The position numbers and the translations under genes were made by a program. 64,000 bases of DNA from contig NZ_JBEFTX010000016.1 of the NCBI RefSeq assembly GCF_040195635.1, forward strand, positions 62,001 through 126,000, written 5' to 3'. This DNA comes from Thermasporomyces sp040195635. Lineage in GTDB: Bacteria > Actinomycetota > Actinomycetes > Propionibacteriales > Actinopolymorphaceae. The notes under the pieces were generated by a model. It saw only the letters and a list, made by a program, of their open reading frames with translations. It searched no databases and was not told the origin of the DNA. Numbering within the stretch: the stretch's first letter is position 1; each line of letters starts with the position of its first letter. Positions 47,398 through 56,644 of this stretch are shown one piece after another.

Positions 47398-49182
47398 ATG
47401 TCTGAGTTCGGTATGGCGCGGCGGTCGCGCCGCCAGTTCCTGCGCGGCGCAGTGCTGGCCAGTGCTGCGGCGGGGATCGGGGGCAGTGCGCTGGCGGCCT
47501 GCGGCCAGGGTGGCGCCGGAGGCGGCGACTCGACGGGGCGGGCGGGCGAAGAAGGCGAGATCCTCTTCATCGCGGGCTTCCAGTGGGGTCCACAGAGCCA
47601 CTTCAATCCCTTGGGGCAGGCGACCGCCTGGCCGTGCGGGCAGAACAACATGCAGCTCATCTACGAAACCCTTGTCCGCTTCAACCTGCTCACCGGAAGC
47701 CTGGAGCCGGGCCTGGGCACGGAGCTTCAAGAGCCCGACGAGAACACCTTCGTCGTCCCGCTCCAAGAAGGAACCACGTGGCAGGACGGCAAGCCACTTA
47801 CTGCCGATGACGTCGTCTACACCTTTGAGCTGGCCAAGCAGCACACCGAGTTGTCCTATGCGTCGTTCTGGGACTACGTCGACGCCGTCGAGGCCAGCGA
47901 TCCCGCCACGGTGACGGTCAGGCTCAGTCAGAAGACCTACAACCCCGCCCTGGTCAAGAACAACCTCGCGACGACCTACATCCTGCCCAAGCATGTCTGG
48001 GAGCCCTTGGAGAAGCAGGGCAAGCCGATGGGCGAGCACGAGAACCTCGAGCCGGTCGGATCCGGACCCTACAAGCTCGGCGCCTACAACCAGCAGCAGA
48101 CCTCGCTGGATCGTTTTGACGACTACTGGGGCAAGACTGTCAACGGCGGACTGCCCAAGCCGAAGCGAATCATCCACCCGATCTTCAAGGGAAACCAGGA
48201 CGGCGACATCTCGTTCGAGCGCGGTGGCGTCGACGTGATGCAGCAGTTCACTCCGCGCATCTGGAAGATGTGGGAAGACAAGGACCTCGCGGTCTCCACG
48301 TGGTTCAAAAAGGAGCCCTACCACGTTCCCGGCGGCATTCCCATGCTGGTCATCAACACCACCAAGAAAGGCCTGAACGACCCACAGGTTCGCCGAGCTC
48401 TCGCCTTCGCGATCAATTACGCCGATATCGCTGACAAGGCGATGTCGCGGTATTCCCAGCCGGCGAACTCCAGCGTCATCCTTCCGGTCGGCGCGGAGGA
48501 GAAGTTCTTCAACCAGGAAAACGTCGACGCCAATGGCTGGACATACGACCCGGAGCAGACCAGGAAGATTCTCGAAGACGACCTGGGCGCCAAGAAGGGA
48601 TCGGACGGCATCTACGTGCTGCCCGACGGCACCCGCCTCGGACCGTGGACGGCGCAGTGCCCGACGGGATGGAGCGACTGGCAGCAGGCGCTGCGGATCG
48701 TCGCGGCCAACGCGAAGGAAGCTGGCATCGAGATCCGTACGAAGTTCCCGCAGGCACCGGCCGTCACGACCGCCGTGCAGGCTGGCGACTTCGACGTCGC
48801 TCTGTGGGGCGTCGCCGCCACGAGTGCCGGTACGCCGTGGCAGCGCTTCCGCGATGTCCTCGACGATCGCGGCGTCGCCAAGCTCGGCCAGCCGGCGTTC
48901 TGGAACTACGGCCGGTTCTCCGATCCCGCGGTGGCGAAGTTGCTCGACCAGGCAGCGGCAGCAGACGAGGCTGAGGTCGGCGACATCTACACCGAGCTCG
49001 ACACGATCTTCATGCAGAACGCGCCGATGGTCCCGCTGATGTACCGGCCATTGGAGTTCTTCGAGTTCAACGAGGTCAACTGGACCAACTTCCCGAGCGA
49101 GGACAACGACTACGCGCCACCGATGTTCCAGGGTGCCGGTGTGTCGTGGCTCTACAAGATCAAGCGCCTGTCGGAGGCGTGA
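47398..49182 (+). CDS. ABC transporter substrate-binding lipoprotein (SBP_bac_5) with Tat signal
   Basis: 594 residues from ATG 47398, after GAAGGGA. The N-terminus has a twin-arginine signal SRRQFLRGAVLASAAAGIGG followed by the lipobox ALAAC (Cys about residue 35). Mature cluster 5 binding-protein motifs: TWQDGKPLTADDVVYTFELA, GSGPYKLGAYN, NDPQVRRALAFAINYADIAD. It binds an oligopeptide or oligosaccharide; no enzyme gene next to it narrows this. First gene of a five-gene operon. Tat export differs from the Sec-type signal of the other binding protein in this window. Confidence 0.92.
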   Translation: MSEFGMARRSRRQFLRGAVLASAAAGIGGSALAACGQGGAGGGDSTGRAGEEGEILFIAGFQWGPQSHFNPLGQATAWPCGQNNMQLIYETLVRFNLLTGSLEPGLGTELQEPDENTFVVPLQEGTTWQDGKPLTADDVVYTFELAKQHTELSYASFWDYVDAVEASDPATVTVRLSQKTYNPALVKNNLATTYILPKHVWEPLEKQGKPMGEHENLEPVGSGPYKLGAYNQQQTSLDRFDDYWGKTVNGGLPKPKRIIHPIFKGNQDGDISFERGGVDVMQQFTPRIWKMWEDKDLAVSTWFKKEPYHVPGGIPMLVINTTKKGLNDPQVRRALAFAINYADIADKAMSRYSQPANSSVILPVGAEEKFFNQENVDANGWTYDPEQTRKILEDDLGAKKGSDGIYVLPDGTRLGPWTAQCPTGWSDWQQALRIVAANAKEAGIEIRTKFPQAPAVTTAVQAGDFDVALWGVAATSAGTPWQRFRDVLDDRGVAKLGQPAFWNYGRFSDPAVAKLLDQAAAADEAEVGDIYTELDTIFMQNAPMVPLMYRPLEFFEFNEVNWTNFPSEDNDYAPPMFQGAGVSWLYKIKRLSEA

Positions 49183-49237
49183 GTCGTCGCCGGAAGCTCA
49201 CGCCCATGACACCTGCCCGCGGACGTGAAGGAGCGCA

Positions 49238-50245
49238 ATGCGGCTGCGGAACTACCTGGTAGGCAAGACGCTCTGGTACGTCGGCGCGCTCCTCGTGGCG
49301 ATCGTGCTGAACTTCCTGCTGCCTCGCCTGGTACCCGGCAACCCGGTCGACGCGATCGTCGCGCAGCTCGGCCGGTCGGGCACCCAGGCGGAGGCACTCA
49401 AGCGGATCCATGAGCACTACGTCGCGGAGTTCGGCCTCAATGACCCGATGTGGCAGCAGTTCATCACCTACGTGGTCAACCTCCTGCACTTCGACATGGG
49501 TACGTCGTTCGCGCTGTACCCAGCGAAGGTCGAGGGCCTGATCCTCGAGGCGTTGCCGTGGAGCATCGGGCTCCAGCTGCCGGCCATCCTCATCGGCTGG
49601 CTGGTGGGCAACGCGCTCGGCGCGATCGCGGCGTTCAAGGGCGGATGGTTCGACCGCGGTGCGTTTCTCGGCTCGCTGTTTCTGTCGAGCATGCCGTACT
49701 ACTGCCTGGCGATCCTGCTGCTCTACGGCTTCGCTGTCGCGCTGCCGATGCTGCCGCCCGGCGGCGGATACGAACCCATCCACACCCCAGCGCTGACATT
49801 CGCCTTCATCATCGACGTGCTTCGACACTATTGGTTGCCGTTCTTCTCGCTCGTCATCATCTTCGTCGGCGGGCAGGCGGTGGGCATGCGGTCGATGGCG
49901 ATCTACGAGCTGAACTCCGACTACGTCAACTACGGTCGTGGGCTAGGACTGCCCGACAAGCGAATCGTGCGCTACATCTTCCGCAACGCGATGCTGCCGC
50001 AGGTGACGGGTCTGGCGCTGTCGATCGGCACCCTGGTCGGTGGCTCTCTGATCACCGAGATCGTCTTCTCCTATCCAGGGATCGGTTATCTGTTGTTCAG
50101 CGCGATCGGACAGAACGACTATCCGGTGATCCAGGCGATCACCCTGATCGTGGTCGTTGCGGTGTTGGTCGCCAACTTCCTCGTCGAGGTGGCCTACGGC
50201 TTCGTCGATCCACGGATCCGGGCGGCACAGGCAGGTGAGCGCTGA
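49238..50245 (+). CDS. ABC transporter permease, DppB/OppB type (second operon)
   Basis: 335 residues from ATG 49238, after GAAGGAG. MRLRNYLVGKTLWYVGALLV anchor, then LPRLVPGNPVDAIVAQLGRS, six membrane segments, EAA loop near NSDYVNYGRGLGLPDKRIVR, and a VAYGFVDPRIRAAQAGER C-terminus. The stop codon's last base is the first base of the next gene's ATG (TGATG). Confidence 0.92.
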   Translation: MRLRNYLVGKTLWYVGALLVAIVLNFLLPRLVPGNPVDAIVAQLGRSGTQAEALKRIHEHYVAEFGLNDPMWQQFITYVVNLLHFDMGTSFALYPAKVEGLILEALPWSIGLQLPAILIGWLVGNALGAIAAFKGGWFDRGAFLGSLFLSSMPYYCLAILLLYGFAVALPMLPPGGGYEPIHTPALTFAFIIDVLRHYWLPFFSLVIIFVGGQAVGMRSMAIYELNSDYVNYGRGLGLPDKRIVRYIFRNAMLPQVTGLALSIGTLVGGSLITEIVFSYPGIGYLLFSAIGQNDYPVIQAITLIVVVAVLVANFLVEVAYGFVDPRIRAAQAGER

Positions 50246-51279
50246 TGCGGATGGTCCGGTTCACACCGCGGTTCTGGATCTCGGGGCTGTTCTTCCTCCT
50301 CGTGGTGGCGTTCGGCATTCTCGGCCCGATGTTCTTCGGCGGAAAGATCGGTGAAAGCGTCGGAGGTCAGTACGAACCACCGTCAGCGCAGGCATGGCTC
50401 GGCCTCGACGATCTCGGGCACGACATCTTCACCAGCCTGATGTTCGGGACCCGCACCTCGCTCATCATCGGCCTCGTGTCAGGAGCGGTGGCGACGTTCA
50501 TCGGCGTCGCCATCGGTCTCTTCGCCGGTTACCACGGTGGCGTCCTCGAAGAAGCGCTGATGGGTGTCACCAACGTCGCGCTCGCGATTCCCTCGATCGT
50601 CGTCCTGATCCTGCTCTCGGTCGCTCTGGACTTCCGGTCGATCTTCGCGATGGCCATCGTGATTGCCATTACCAGCTGGCCGTGGACCGCGCGGGCCGTG
50701 CGGGCCCAGGCGAGCAGCGTCAGGACCCGCGAGCACCTCGACGTCGCCCGGTTGTCGGGAGCAGGCACCTGGAACATCCTGCTGTGGGACGTCCTCCCGT
50801 ACCTCATGTCCTACATCGCCATGGCGTTCGTCCTCCAGGTGTCGAGCGCGATCCTCGCCGAGGCAGGGCTGTCGCTGCTGGGACTCGGCCCGAGCGACGG
50901 TGTCTCGCTCGGCATCATGCTCAACTGGGCGCTGGTCGGTGAGTCCCTGCGCACCGGGGCATGGTGGGCCTTCGTACCTCCCACGCTGCTGCTCACCCTG
51001 GTGGCGTTCACCCTTCTGATGCTGCAGTCGAGCCTCGACGAGGTCTTCAACCCGCGGCTGCGGCGGGGGCAGAGCCTTCGCCGGACCGGCGGCGGTGCGG
51101 GTGCCGCACTGGCGCAGGTGGGAGTCGTGGGTGAGAGTGCGCTACCACCGGAACCGGAGCCGGAACCGGTCGCTCTCGACGCCGGCGATCTGCCAGGACC
51201 CGGAGCCGACGATGGATCGCCCGGGCCGAGCAGGTCGGCGTCCGCGGCCGGCTCGAACGAAGGGGCGAGCAGAGGATGA
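50245..51279 (+). CDS. ABC transporter permease, DppC/OppC type (second operon)
   Basis: 344 residues. Membrane core: FWISGLFFLLVVAFGILGPM, WLGLDDLGHDIFTSLMFGTR, EHLDVARLSGAGTWNILLWD (EAA loop), AEAGLSLLGLGPSDGVSLGI. The last 70 residues, after NPRLRRGQSLRRTGG, are a hydrophilic Pro/Glu/Gly/Ala-rich tail with a PEPEPEPV run not usual in the family. The stop overlaps the ATPase start (ATGA at 51276). Confidence 0.92.
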   Translation: MRMVRFTPRFWISGLFFLLVVAFGILGPMFFGGKIGESVGGQYEPPSAQAWLGLDDLGHDIFTSLMFGTRTSLIIGLVSGAVATFIGVAIGLFAGYHGGVLEEALMGVTNVALAIPSIVVLILLSVALDFRSIFAMAIVIAITSWPWTARAVRAQASSVRTREHLDVARLSGAGTWNILLWDVLPYLMSYIAMAFVLQVSSAILAEAGLSLLGLGPSDGVSLGIMLNWALVGESLRTGAWWAFVPPTLLLTLVAFTLLMLQSSLDEVFNPRLRRGQSLRRTGGGAGAALAQVGVVGESALPPEPEPEPVALDAGDLPGPGADDGSPGPSRSASAAGSNEGASRG

Positions 51280-52301
51280 GCGATCTGATGACGACGTCCA
51301 CTCAGTCGCTGCTTCGGGCGAGCGGCCTCCGCGCCGCCTACAGCATCGGTGGCGGTCAGGTGGTGGCGGTCGACGACGTGTCGATCGACGTCCGCAGGGG
51401 CGAGGTCCTCGGCGTGGCGGGGGAGTCGGGGTGTGGCAAGTCCACGCTCGGCGCGGTCCTGTCGCTGACGGTCCGCCCGCCGTTGTTCGTGCTCGGCGGC
51501 GAGCTCGAGGTCGACGGTCAACAACTCGACCTCGGTCCCGACCGGAACCCGCCACGGGAGTGGCGCGGTGAGGTCGTGTCACTGCTGCCGCAGGGAGCCA
51601 TGAACTCCCTCAGCCCGACCCTCCGGATCCGAGACTTCGTCTACGACGTGACCCGGGCACACCGACCTGGCGTCAAGCGGGACGAGGCCATCGACCGGGC
51701 CCGCCAGCGGCTGGAGCAGCTCGACCTGCCCGCCCGCGTGCTCGACTACTACCCGCACCAGCTCAGCGGCGGCATGAAGCAGCGCGTCGTCACGGTGGTG
51801 TCGGCCCTGCTCGACCCGCGCCTGCTCATCGCCGACGAACCCACCTCCGCTCTCGACGTGTCGTCCCAGCGCGTCCTCATCGAGATGTTGCGGGAGATGT
51901 TGAGCCAGGGGATCATCGGCGGCGTCATCTTCATCACCCACGACCTGCCCGTGCTCAACACCATCGCCGACCGGATCGCCATCATGTACGCCGGCCAGAT
52001 CGCCGAGGTCGGCTACACCAGCGAGATCATCAACCGCCCGAGGCATCCGTACAGCGCGGCGCTCCTGTCCTCCGTCCTCGTCCCGGAGCCGCAGATGCGA
52101 CGCACGAGGGTCCGGGGCATCCCCGGCGCGCCGCCCAGCCTCGCGAGCCCGCCGAGTGGCTGCCGGTTCCATCCCCGGTGCGGCATGGTGATGGACGTCT
52201 GCCGTACGGACGAGCCGCCCCAGGTGGGCGCGGGGCTGCGCTTCTCGCGGTGCTGGTGGGCTGACCAACATCCCGACGAGTCGGTGGAGGTGGGAGGGTG
52301 A
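51276..52301 (+). CDS. ABC transporter ATPase, DppD/OppD type (second operon)
   Basis: 341 residues. Walker A GESGCGKSTLG, Q-loop LLPQGAMNSLSPTLR, signature LSGGMKQRVVTVVSAL, Walker B LLIADEPTSALDVSSQ, switch His ITHDLPVL. The oligopeptide-transporter C-terminal region has PSGCRFHPRC and CRTDEPP with Cys residues that in relatives hold an iron-sulfur cluster. The stop overlaps the next start (GTGA at 52298). Confidence 0.93.
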   Translation: MSDLMTTSTQSLLRASGLRAAYSIGGGQVVAVDDVSIDVRRGEVLGVAGESGCGKSTLGAVLSLTVRPPLFVLGGELEVDGQQLDLGPDRNPPREWRGEVVSLLPQGAMNSLSPTLRIRDFVYDVTRAHRPGVKRDEAIDRARQRLEQLDLPARVLDYYPHQLSGGMKQRVVTVVSALLDPRLLIADEPTSALDVSSQRVLIEMLREMLSQGIIGGVIFITHDLPVLNTIADRIAIMYAGQIAEVGYTSEIINRPRHPYSAALLSSVLVPEPQMRRTRVRGIPGAPPSLASPPSGCRFHPRCGMVMDVCRTDEPPQVGAGLRFSRCWWADQHPDESVEVGG

Positions 52302-53158
52302 CCTCGCAGGACGGATCCACCGGCACGGCGGTCGACCAGTCGCGCGGCGTTGCGCGAGGAACGGCCGGCGACAAGGCACCGTTGCTCGAAGCCCGTGGCC
52401 TCAGCCGGACGTTCGGTCACGGCGCCAGTCTCGTCCGGGCTGTCGACGACGTGTCGTTCACCCTGGGACGGCAGGAAGTCGTCACCATCGTGGGGGAGAG
52501 CGGCAGCGGCAAGTCGACCCTGGCGCGGCTGCTGCTGCGCCTGCTCGACCCGACGGCCGGCACCGTGCACCTCGACGGCCAGGACGTCACAGCGCTGACG
52601 GGCCGGCGGCTGCGGACGTACTGGCGTGACGTGCAGGCGGTCTTCCAGGACCCGTTCAGTGCGTTCAACCAGTTCTTCACCGTACGTAGGTTGCTCCGCC
52701 GGTCGCTGTCCCTCGCCTCCGAAGCCGCCGGCGACGATGCCGAGGCGCAGATGGCGCGGGCACTCGAGCACGTCGGCATGTCGGCGGCCGAGGTGCTCGA
52801 CAAGTGGCCGCACCAGTTGTCCGGCGGACAGCGGCAGCGGGTGATGATCGCCCGGGCCCTGATGTTGCAGCCGCGCATTCTCGTCGCCGACGAGGCCACC
52901 TCGATGCTGGACGCCTCGCTGCGGGCGAACATCCTCAACGTGCTCGGTGACCTGCGTACCGACTACGACTTGACGATCCTGTTCATCACCCACGACATCG
53001 GTCAGGCCTGCTACGTGAGCGACCGGGTGCTCGTCATGTGTCAGGGTGAGCTTGTCGAGCAGGGGCCGACCGACGACGTGATCTTCAACCCGCAGCACGA
53101 GTACACCCAGCGGTTGCTCGCCGACGTCCCCCGCCTGCACGAGAACATCCTCGACTGA
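52298..53158 (+). CDS. ABC transporter ATPase, DppF/OppF type (second operon)
   Basis: 286 residues from GTG 52298. Walker A GESGSGKSTLARLLL, VFQDPFSAFNQFFTVRR after the Q-loop, signature LSGGQRQRVMIARALM, Walker B ILVADEATSMLDASLR, switch His ITHDIGQACY. Walker B reads DEAT where the usual is DEPT/DEPV. It lacks the Cys-containing C-terminal extension found in its partner. Last gene of the operon. Confidence 0.93.
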   Translation: MTSQDGSTGTAVDQSRGVARGTAGDKAPLLEARGLSRTFGHGASLVRAVDDVSFTLGRQEVVTIVGESGSGKSTLARLLLRLLDPTAGTVHLDGQDVTALTGRRLRTYWRDVQAVFQDPFSAFNQFFTVRRLLRRSLSLASEAAGDDAEAQMARALEHVGMSAAEVLDKWPHQLSGGQRQRVMIARALMLQPRILVADEATSMLDASLRANILNVLGDLRTDYDLTILFITHDIGQACYVSDRVLVMCQGELVEQGPTDDVIFNPQHEYTQRLLADVPRLHENILD

Positions 53159-53297
53159 GTGCGGGCCCTCGGGTCCCTGGAGAGTGACCCTGGGGCCGAT
53201 ATTGTCCTGCGGTAGCGGGAATCCCCGGGTGACCCCGGCACGCTTTCGGGGGCGTTCCGGATGGGAGCGGCGGTGAATTCTTCCTAGCGTCGCTGGT

Positions 53298-54575
53298 ATG
53301 ACCGATGTCGTCGCGGATCAGCCCGCTGCCGCGCCGGCTCCGCAACCACAGCCGCCCCAACGTTCGTGGCGTGGGGAGTCGTTCCGCGCCCGGATCGCTG
53401 CCGCGACACCGCCCAAGCGTGACCGGGCCATCGACGGTTTGCGCGCCCTGGCGACTCTCGGCGTGATCGTCGGCCACTGGCTGGTGGGCGCGCTGGTGGT
53501 CCAGCCGGACGGCGCGTTGCAGATCTCGAGTCCGCTGCAGACCCTCGGCTGGCTCGGCCCGGCTAGTTGGATCCTGCAGATGCTCGGCCTGTTCTTCCTG
53601 GTCGGCGGCTATTCGGCAGTCGCGAGCCAGGCGCGCGCGCAGTCGCGCGGCGAGTCCTATCGCGGCTGGATGCTGCGGCGGTTCGTCCGGCTCGGACGTC
53701 CCGTGGTGGCGGCCATTTCGGTGTCGGCGGCGTGTCTCCTGGTGCTCGGCGCGGTCGGGGTACCCACCGGGACGCTGCGTACCTGGGTCGTACTCCTGGT
53801 CCAGCCGTTCTGGTTCGTCCTCGTCTACGCGGCCCTGACGGCGTTGACCAGGTACGCCGTCGCCGCCGACCGCCGTCTGGGCGCGTGGGCGGCACTCCCG
53901 CTCTTCGCCATCGTCGCGGCCGGCGACCTGCTGCGTTACGGACCGTGGCAGGACGCGGTGCCAAGCTGGGTCGGCCTGGTGAACCTGTTGCCTGGTTGGC
54001 TCTTCGCCTATCAGCTCGGCGTTTCCTGGGCGCGCGGACGCCTCGTGCGACATGGCTGGTGGCTGCTCCTCGGTGGCGGGACAGTGGCGTTCGCGGTGCT
54101 GGTTCTTGCGTTCGACTATCCGCTCAGCATGGTGGGCGTCCCCGGTGCCGAACGGACGAACTCCCATCCACCGTCGTTGCTTGTGCCCGCACTTGCCGCA
54201 ATCCAGTCCGGGGCGGCGATCGCGTTGCACGGATGGCTCAACCGGCTTTTGCGGGCGCCTGGGCTCTGGGCCGGGGTCGCGGTCGTCAACCTCGCGGCCA
54301 TGACGATCTTCTGCTGGCACCAGGTGCCGATGGTGCTCGTGTCCATGGGTGGGGCGGTGAGCGGCGAGATTCCGGGGTTGACCGCGGCGCCTGAGGATCT
54401 GGGATGGGTGCTGGCGCGGCTCGCCTGGATCCCGGTGATGGCGGTCCTCCTCGCCGGAATCGCTCTGCTGACAAGGAGATTCGAGGGACCATGGGGCGGG
54501 CTCGCTCGCGGCTACCGGCTGCTGGCCGCGATCCTGGCCGTCGTGTTCGCGGGTTTCGCCGTCGCGTTGTACTGA
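53298..54575 (+). CDS. Acyltransferase 3 family membrane protein
   Basis: 425 residues from ATG 53298. A Pro/Gln-rich cytoplasmic N-terminus of about 45 residues precedes RAIDGLRALATLGVIVGHWL, the Acyl_transf_3 motif with its conserved His. Then LQMLGLFFLVGGYSAVASQ, MLRRFVRLGRPVVAAISVSA and about ten membrane helices in all. Members O-acylate sugars or lipids at the membrane. Acceptor unknown. A 139-base gap separates it from the transporter operon. Confidence 0.85.
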   Translation: MTDVVADQPAAAPAPQPQPPQRSWRGESFRARIAAATPPKRDRAIDGLRALATLGVIVGHWLVGALVVQPDGALQISSPLQTLGWLGPASWILQMLGLFFLVGGYSAVASQARAQSRGESYRGWMLRRFVRLGRPVVAAISVSAACLLVLGAVGVPTGTLRTWVVLLVQPFWFVLVYAALTALTRYAVAADRRLGAWAALPLFAIVAAGDLLRYGPWQDAVPSWVGLVNLLPGWLFAYQLGVSWARGRLVRHGWWLLLGGGTVAFAVLVLAFDYPLSMVGVPGAERTNSHPPSLLVPALAAIQSGAAIALHGWLNRLLRAPGLWAGVAVVNLAAMTIFCWHQVPMVLVSMGGAVSGEIPGLTAAPEDLGWVLARLAWIPVMAVLLAGIALLTRRFEGPWGGLARGYRLLAAILAVVFAGFAVALY

Positions 54576-54594
54576 CGCGTCCACCCGGCAGGTG

Positions 54595-55851
54595 TCAGGT
54601 CTGTGCGCCGCCAGGCGGGCTGACGCGATATGCCGGTGCCGTTGCCGGACAGACGGTTCCGGTCACCTCACCGAACCCGAGCCGCTGGGTCTCGCCCGCT
54701 GGTGCGGTCGCTTCGATCGTGACCGTGTCGCCGTCGAGGAGGAACGTCCGCTGCGATCCGTCCGCCAGCGTGACCGGTCGCGTGCCTCCGTCGGTCAGTT
54801 CGATGAGGGAGCCGCAGGTGTCCTCACGCGGGCCGGAGACCGTGCCGGACGCGAAGAGATCGCCGGTACGCAAGGCAGCGCCGTTGGCGGTGAGGTGGGC
54901 GAGCTTCTGGCCGGGCGTCCAGTACATGTCGGCGTAGCGGGGCCGGGACAGGACCGTCCCGTTGAGGCTGACGGTGAGCTCGAGGTCGAGGCCGAAGTCA
55001 TGCGTTCCACGGAGGTAGGCCAGCGGTTCGGGAACCTGGGTCGGTGGCGTGAACATGGCGGGTTCGAGCGCGTCGAGGGGGACGACCCAGGGCGAGATCG
55101 ATGTCAGGAAGGACTTGCCGAGGAACGGTCCCAACGGTCGCGCCTCCCACGCCTGCAGGTCGCGAGCGGACCAGTCGTTGACGAGGACGACGCCGAAGAC
55201 GTGGTCGCGTACGTCGTCGACACTCACCTGGCTGCCCGGCTCGGTCGGCGTACCGATCACGAACCCCACCTCGGCCTCGATGTCCAGCCGGCTGGTGGGA
55301 CCGAACTCGGGCGCGGCGGCGTCGGCGGGGCGGAACTGCCCGGACGGGCGCCGCACCGGAGTGCCCGAGACGACGACCGTGCCGGCCCGGCCGTGGTAGC
55401 CGACCGGCAGATGCTTCCAGTTGGGGTTGAGCGGCGGTTCACCCGGCCGGAGGATCTGGCCAAGACGGGTGGCGTGGTGTTCGGAGGCGTAGAAGTCGAC
55501 GAAGTCGGCCACTGTGAACGGCATGTGCAGGCGTACCTGGTCGCGGGGAACCAGTTCGGGTTCGACGAGGGGGCGGTGGCTCTCGTCGGTCAGGCGTTCG
55601 GTCAGCCAGTGTCGGACCGCGCGCCACGCGCGGCGACCGAGGGCCATGAAAGGGTTGAGCGTCGGCTCCTGGAACACGCTCGCGAAGTCCGCTCCCTCGC
55701 TCGCCGCGAGCGGTGCGAGGTCGAGTACGTAGCGGCCGATGGCCACGCAGACCCGTGGGTCCTCCTCGCCGTGGGAGAAGACGCCGTAGGGGAGGTTCTC
55801 CACCGGGAACGGCGAACCGTGGGCGACCGGGACCCAGCTCGAGAGCGACAC
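54595..55851 (-). CDS. fahA: Fumarylacetoacetase
   Basis: 418 residues from GTG 55851; no clear ribosome site, so possibly leaderless. The short N-terminal SH3-like domain includes YGVFSHGEEDPRVCVAIGRY. The FAH domain has FVDFYASEHHATRLGQILRP, NWKHLPVGYHGRAGTVVVSG, LDIEAEVGFVIG (Glu metal ligands), VLVNDWSARDLQAWEARPLG and GPFLGKSFLTSISPW (catalytic Lys). Cleaves fumarylacetoacetate to fumarate and acetoacetate, the last step of tyrosine degradation. The maleylacetoacetate isomerase step has no gene in this window. It stands next to truncated genes rather than its pathway partners. Confidence 0.94.
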   Translation of the reverse strand: MSLSSWVPVAHGSPFPVENLPYGVFSHGEEDPRVCVAIGRYVLDLAPLAASEGADFASVFQEPTLNPFMALGRRAWRAVRHWLTERLTDESHRPLVEPELVPRDQVRLHMPFTVADFVDFYASEHHATRLGQILRPGEPPLNPNWKHLPVGYHGRAGTVVVSGTPVRRPSGQFRPADAAAPEFGPTSRLDIEAEVGFVIGTPTEPGSQVSVDDVRDHVFGVVLVNDWSARDLQAWEARPLGPFLGKSFLTSISPWVVPLDALEPAMFTPPTQVPEPLAYLRGTHDFGLDLELTVSLNGTVLSRPRYADMYWTPGQKLAHLTANGAALRTGDLFASGTVSGPREDTCGSLIELTDGGTRPVTLADGSQRTFLLDGDTVTIEATAPAGETQRLGFGEVTGTVCPATAPAYRVSPPGGAQT

Positions 55852-55891
55852 GGGTCAATCCTGCAGGAACCCGCATCCTCGCAGGGTCGAA

Positions 55892-56140
55892 TCACCGGGA
55901 GGTCGCGTACCCGGAACCCTGGTGGGCGCCGTCGTGGGAGGCGGCGACGCACGCCGCCGCCCGCACCAGCGTGGCGAGGGCCCGAGACCGGCTGCCCTCC
56001 GGCCATGCCAGGACGAGCGTGGTTGGCTCGGCGTCGATGACGGGCACGTGGACAAGGTCGTGGCGCAGATGGTCGCGTACGGACTCGGGCAGGGCCGCGA
56101 TCACCTGGCCCAGCGCGATGAGCTGCATCAACTGGCCCCG
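55892..56140 (-). pseudogene. C-terminal remnant of a LysR-family regulator
   Basis: About 80 residues remain, ending at 55892. They read as the end of a LysR effector-binding domain: LMQLIALGQVIAALPESVRD, HLRHDLVHVPVIDAEPTTLV, LAWPEGSRSRALATLVRAA. The N-terminal helix-turn-helix and most of the effector domain are missing; similarity stops near 56140. An ATG at 56131 is fortuitous. On the other strand directly beyond the break lies the C-terminal remnant of an SDR gene. Confidence 0.75.
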
Positions 56141-56157
56141 TCCCGGAGCTCTGGTAG

Positions 56158-56325
56158 ACCGGCGTCGGTTTCGTCAGGTGCGCCACGGACCTGAACAAGG
56201 ACCTCGACTTCGTACCGCCGCGTACGGCCGCACAGGGAGCGGCGATCGCGGTCAAGCTGGCAACACTCGGGAACGACGGCCCGACGGGTGGGTTCTTCAG
56301 CGACGACAGGGCGGCGGCCTGGTAG
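56158..56325 (+). pseudogene. C-terminal remnant of a short-chain dehydrogenase
   Basis: 55 codons up to the TAG at 56323-56325, reading ATDLNKDLDFVPPRTAAQG, AAIAVKLATLGNDGPTGGFF and ending SDDRAAAW. This is the C-terminus of SDRs of the carbonyl-reductase-like group (pattern T-D-x-N...G-A-x-x-x-V-x-L-A...G-P-T-G-G-F-F). No start codon or Rossmann part remains, and a stop (56155-56157) lies just upstream in frame. A 13-bp direct repeat CTGGTAGACCGGC flanks it (56151-56163 and 56319-56331). Confidence 0.75.
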
Positions 56326-56364
56326 ACCGGCCGGTGATCATGAGTCCGACCATGAAGGAACCCG

Positions 56365-56526
56365 GCCATGATCATGATCCAACCGCCGCGGCGAAGCGAT
56401 CGGCGAGGTAGCCGAACCATGATCATGAACCGATCGGCGAGGTGACCGAACCATGATCATGAACCGATCGATGAAGGGAAACCGGGCCATGCGCACGCAG
56501 ATCCTTCATGATCACGATCATGATCA
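56365..56526. repeat. Cluster of ATGATCATG sites with two 34-bp tandem repeats
   Basis: CCATGATCATGA occurs at about 56367, 56418 and 56452, with a further ATGATCACGATCATGATCA at 56508-56526. Two 34-bp units (56398-56431 and 56432-56465, starting GATCGGCGAGGT) are nearly identical, and a third begins at 56466. The rest of the gap 56326-56644 holds no supported gene. It lies between the gene remnants and the MFS gene, a region that looks degraded. Confidence 0.85.
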
Positions 56527-56644
56527 CCGAGGGCCGGCGGCACCGGAGGGCTGACGAGGCCGGCGGGGGACAGGGGCGCGCGGATCCAGGCCTATCCGGG
56601 CCTCGACGGGTGGTCCAGGCCGAGGATGCTGGTTGGATGTGCGC

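Noticed and set aside
56131..56131. The ATG at 56131 as start of a 79-residue gene
   Set aside because: Homology to LysR proteins continues upstream of this codon, so the frame is a truncated remnant and not a gene start.
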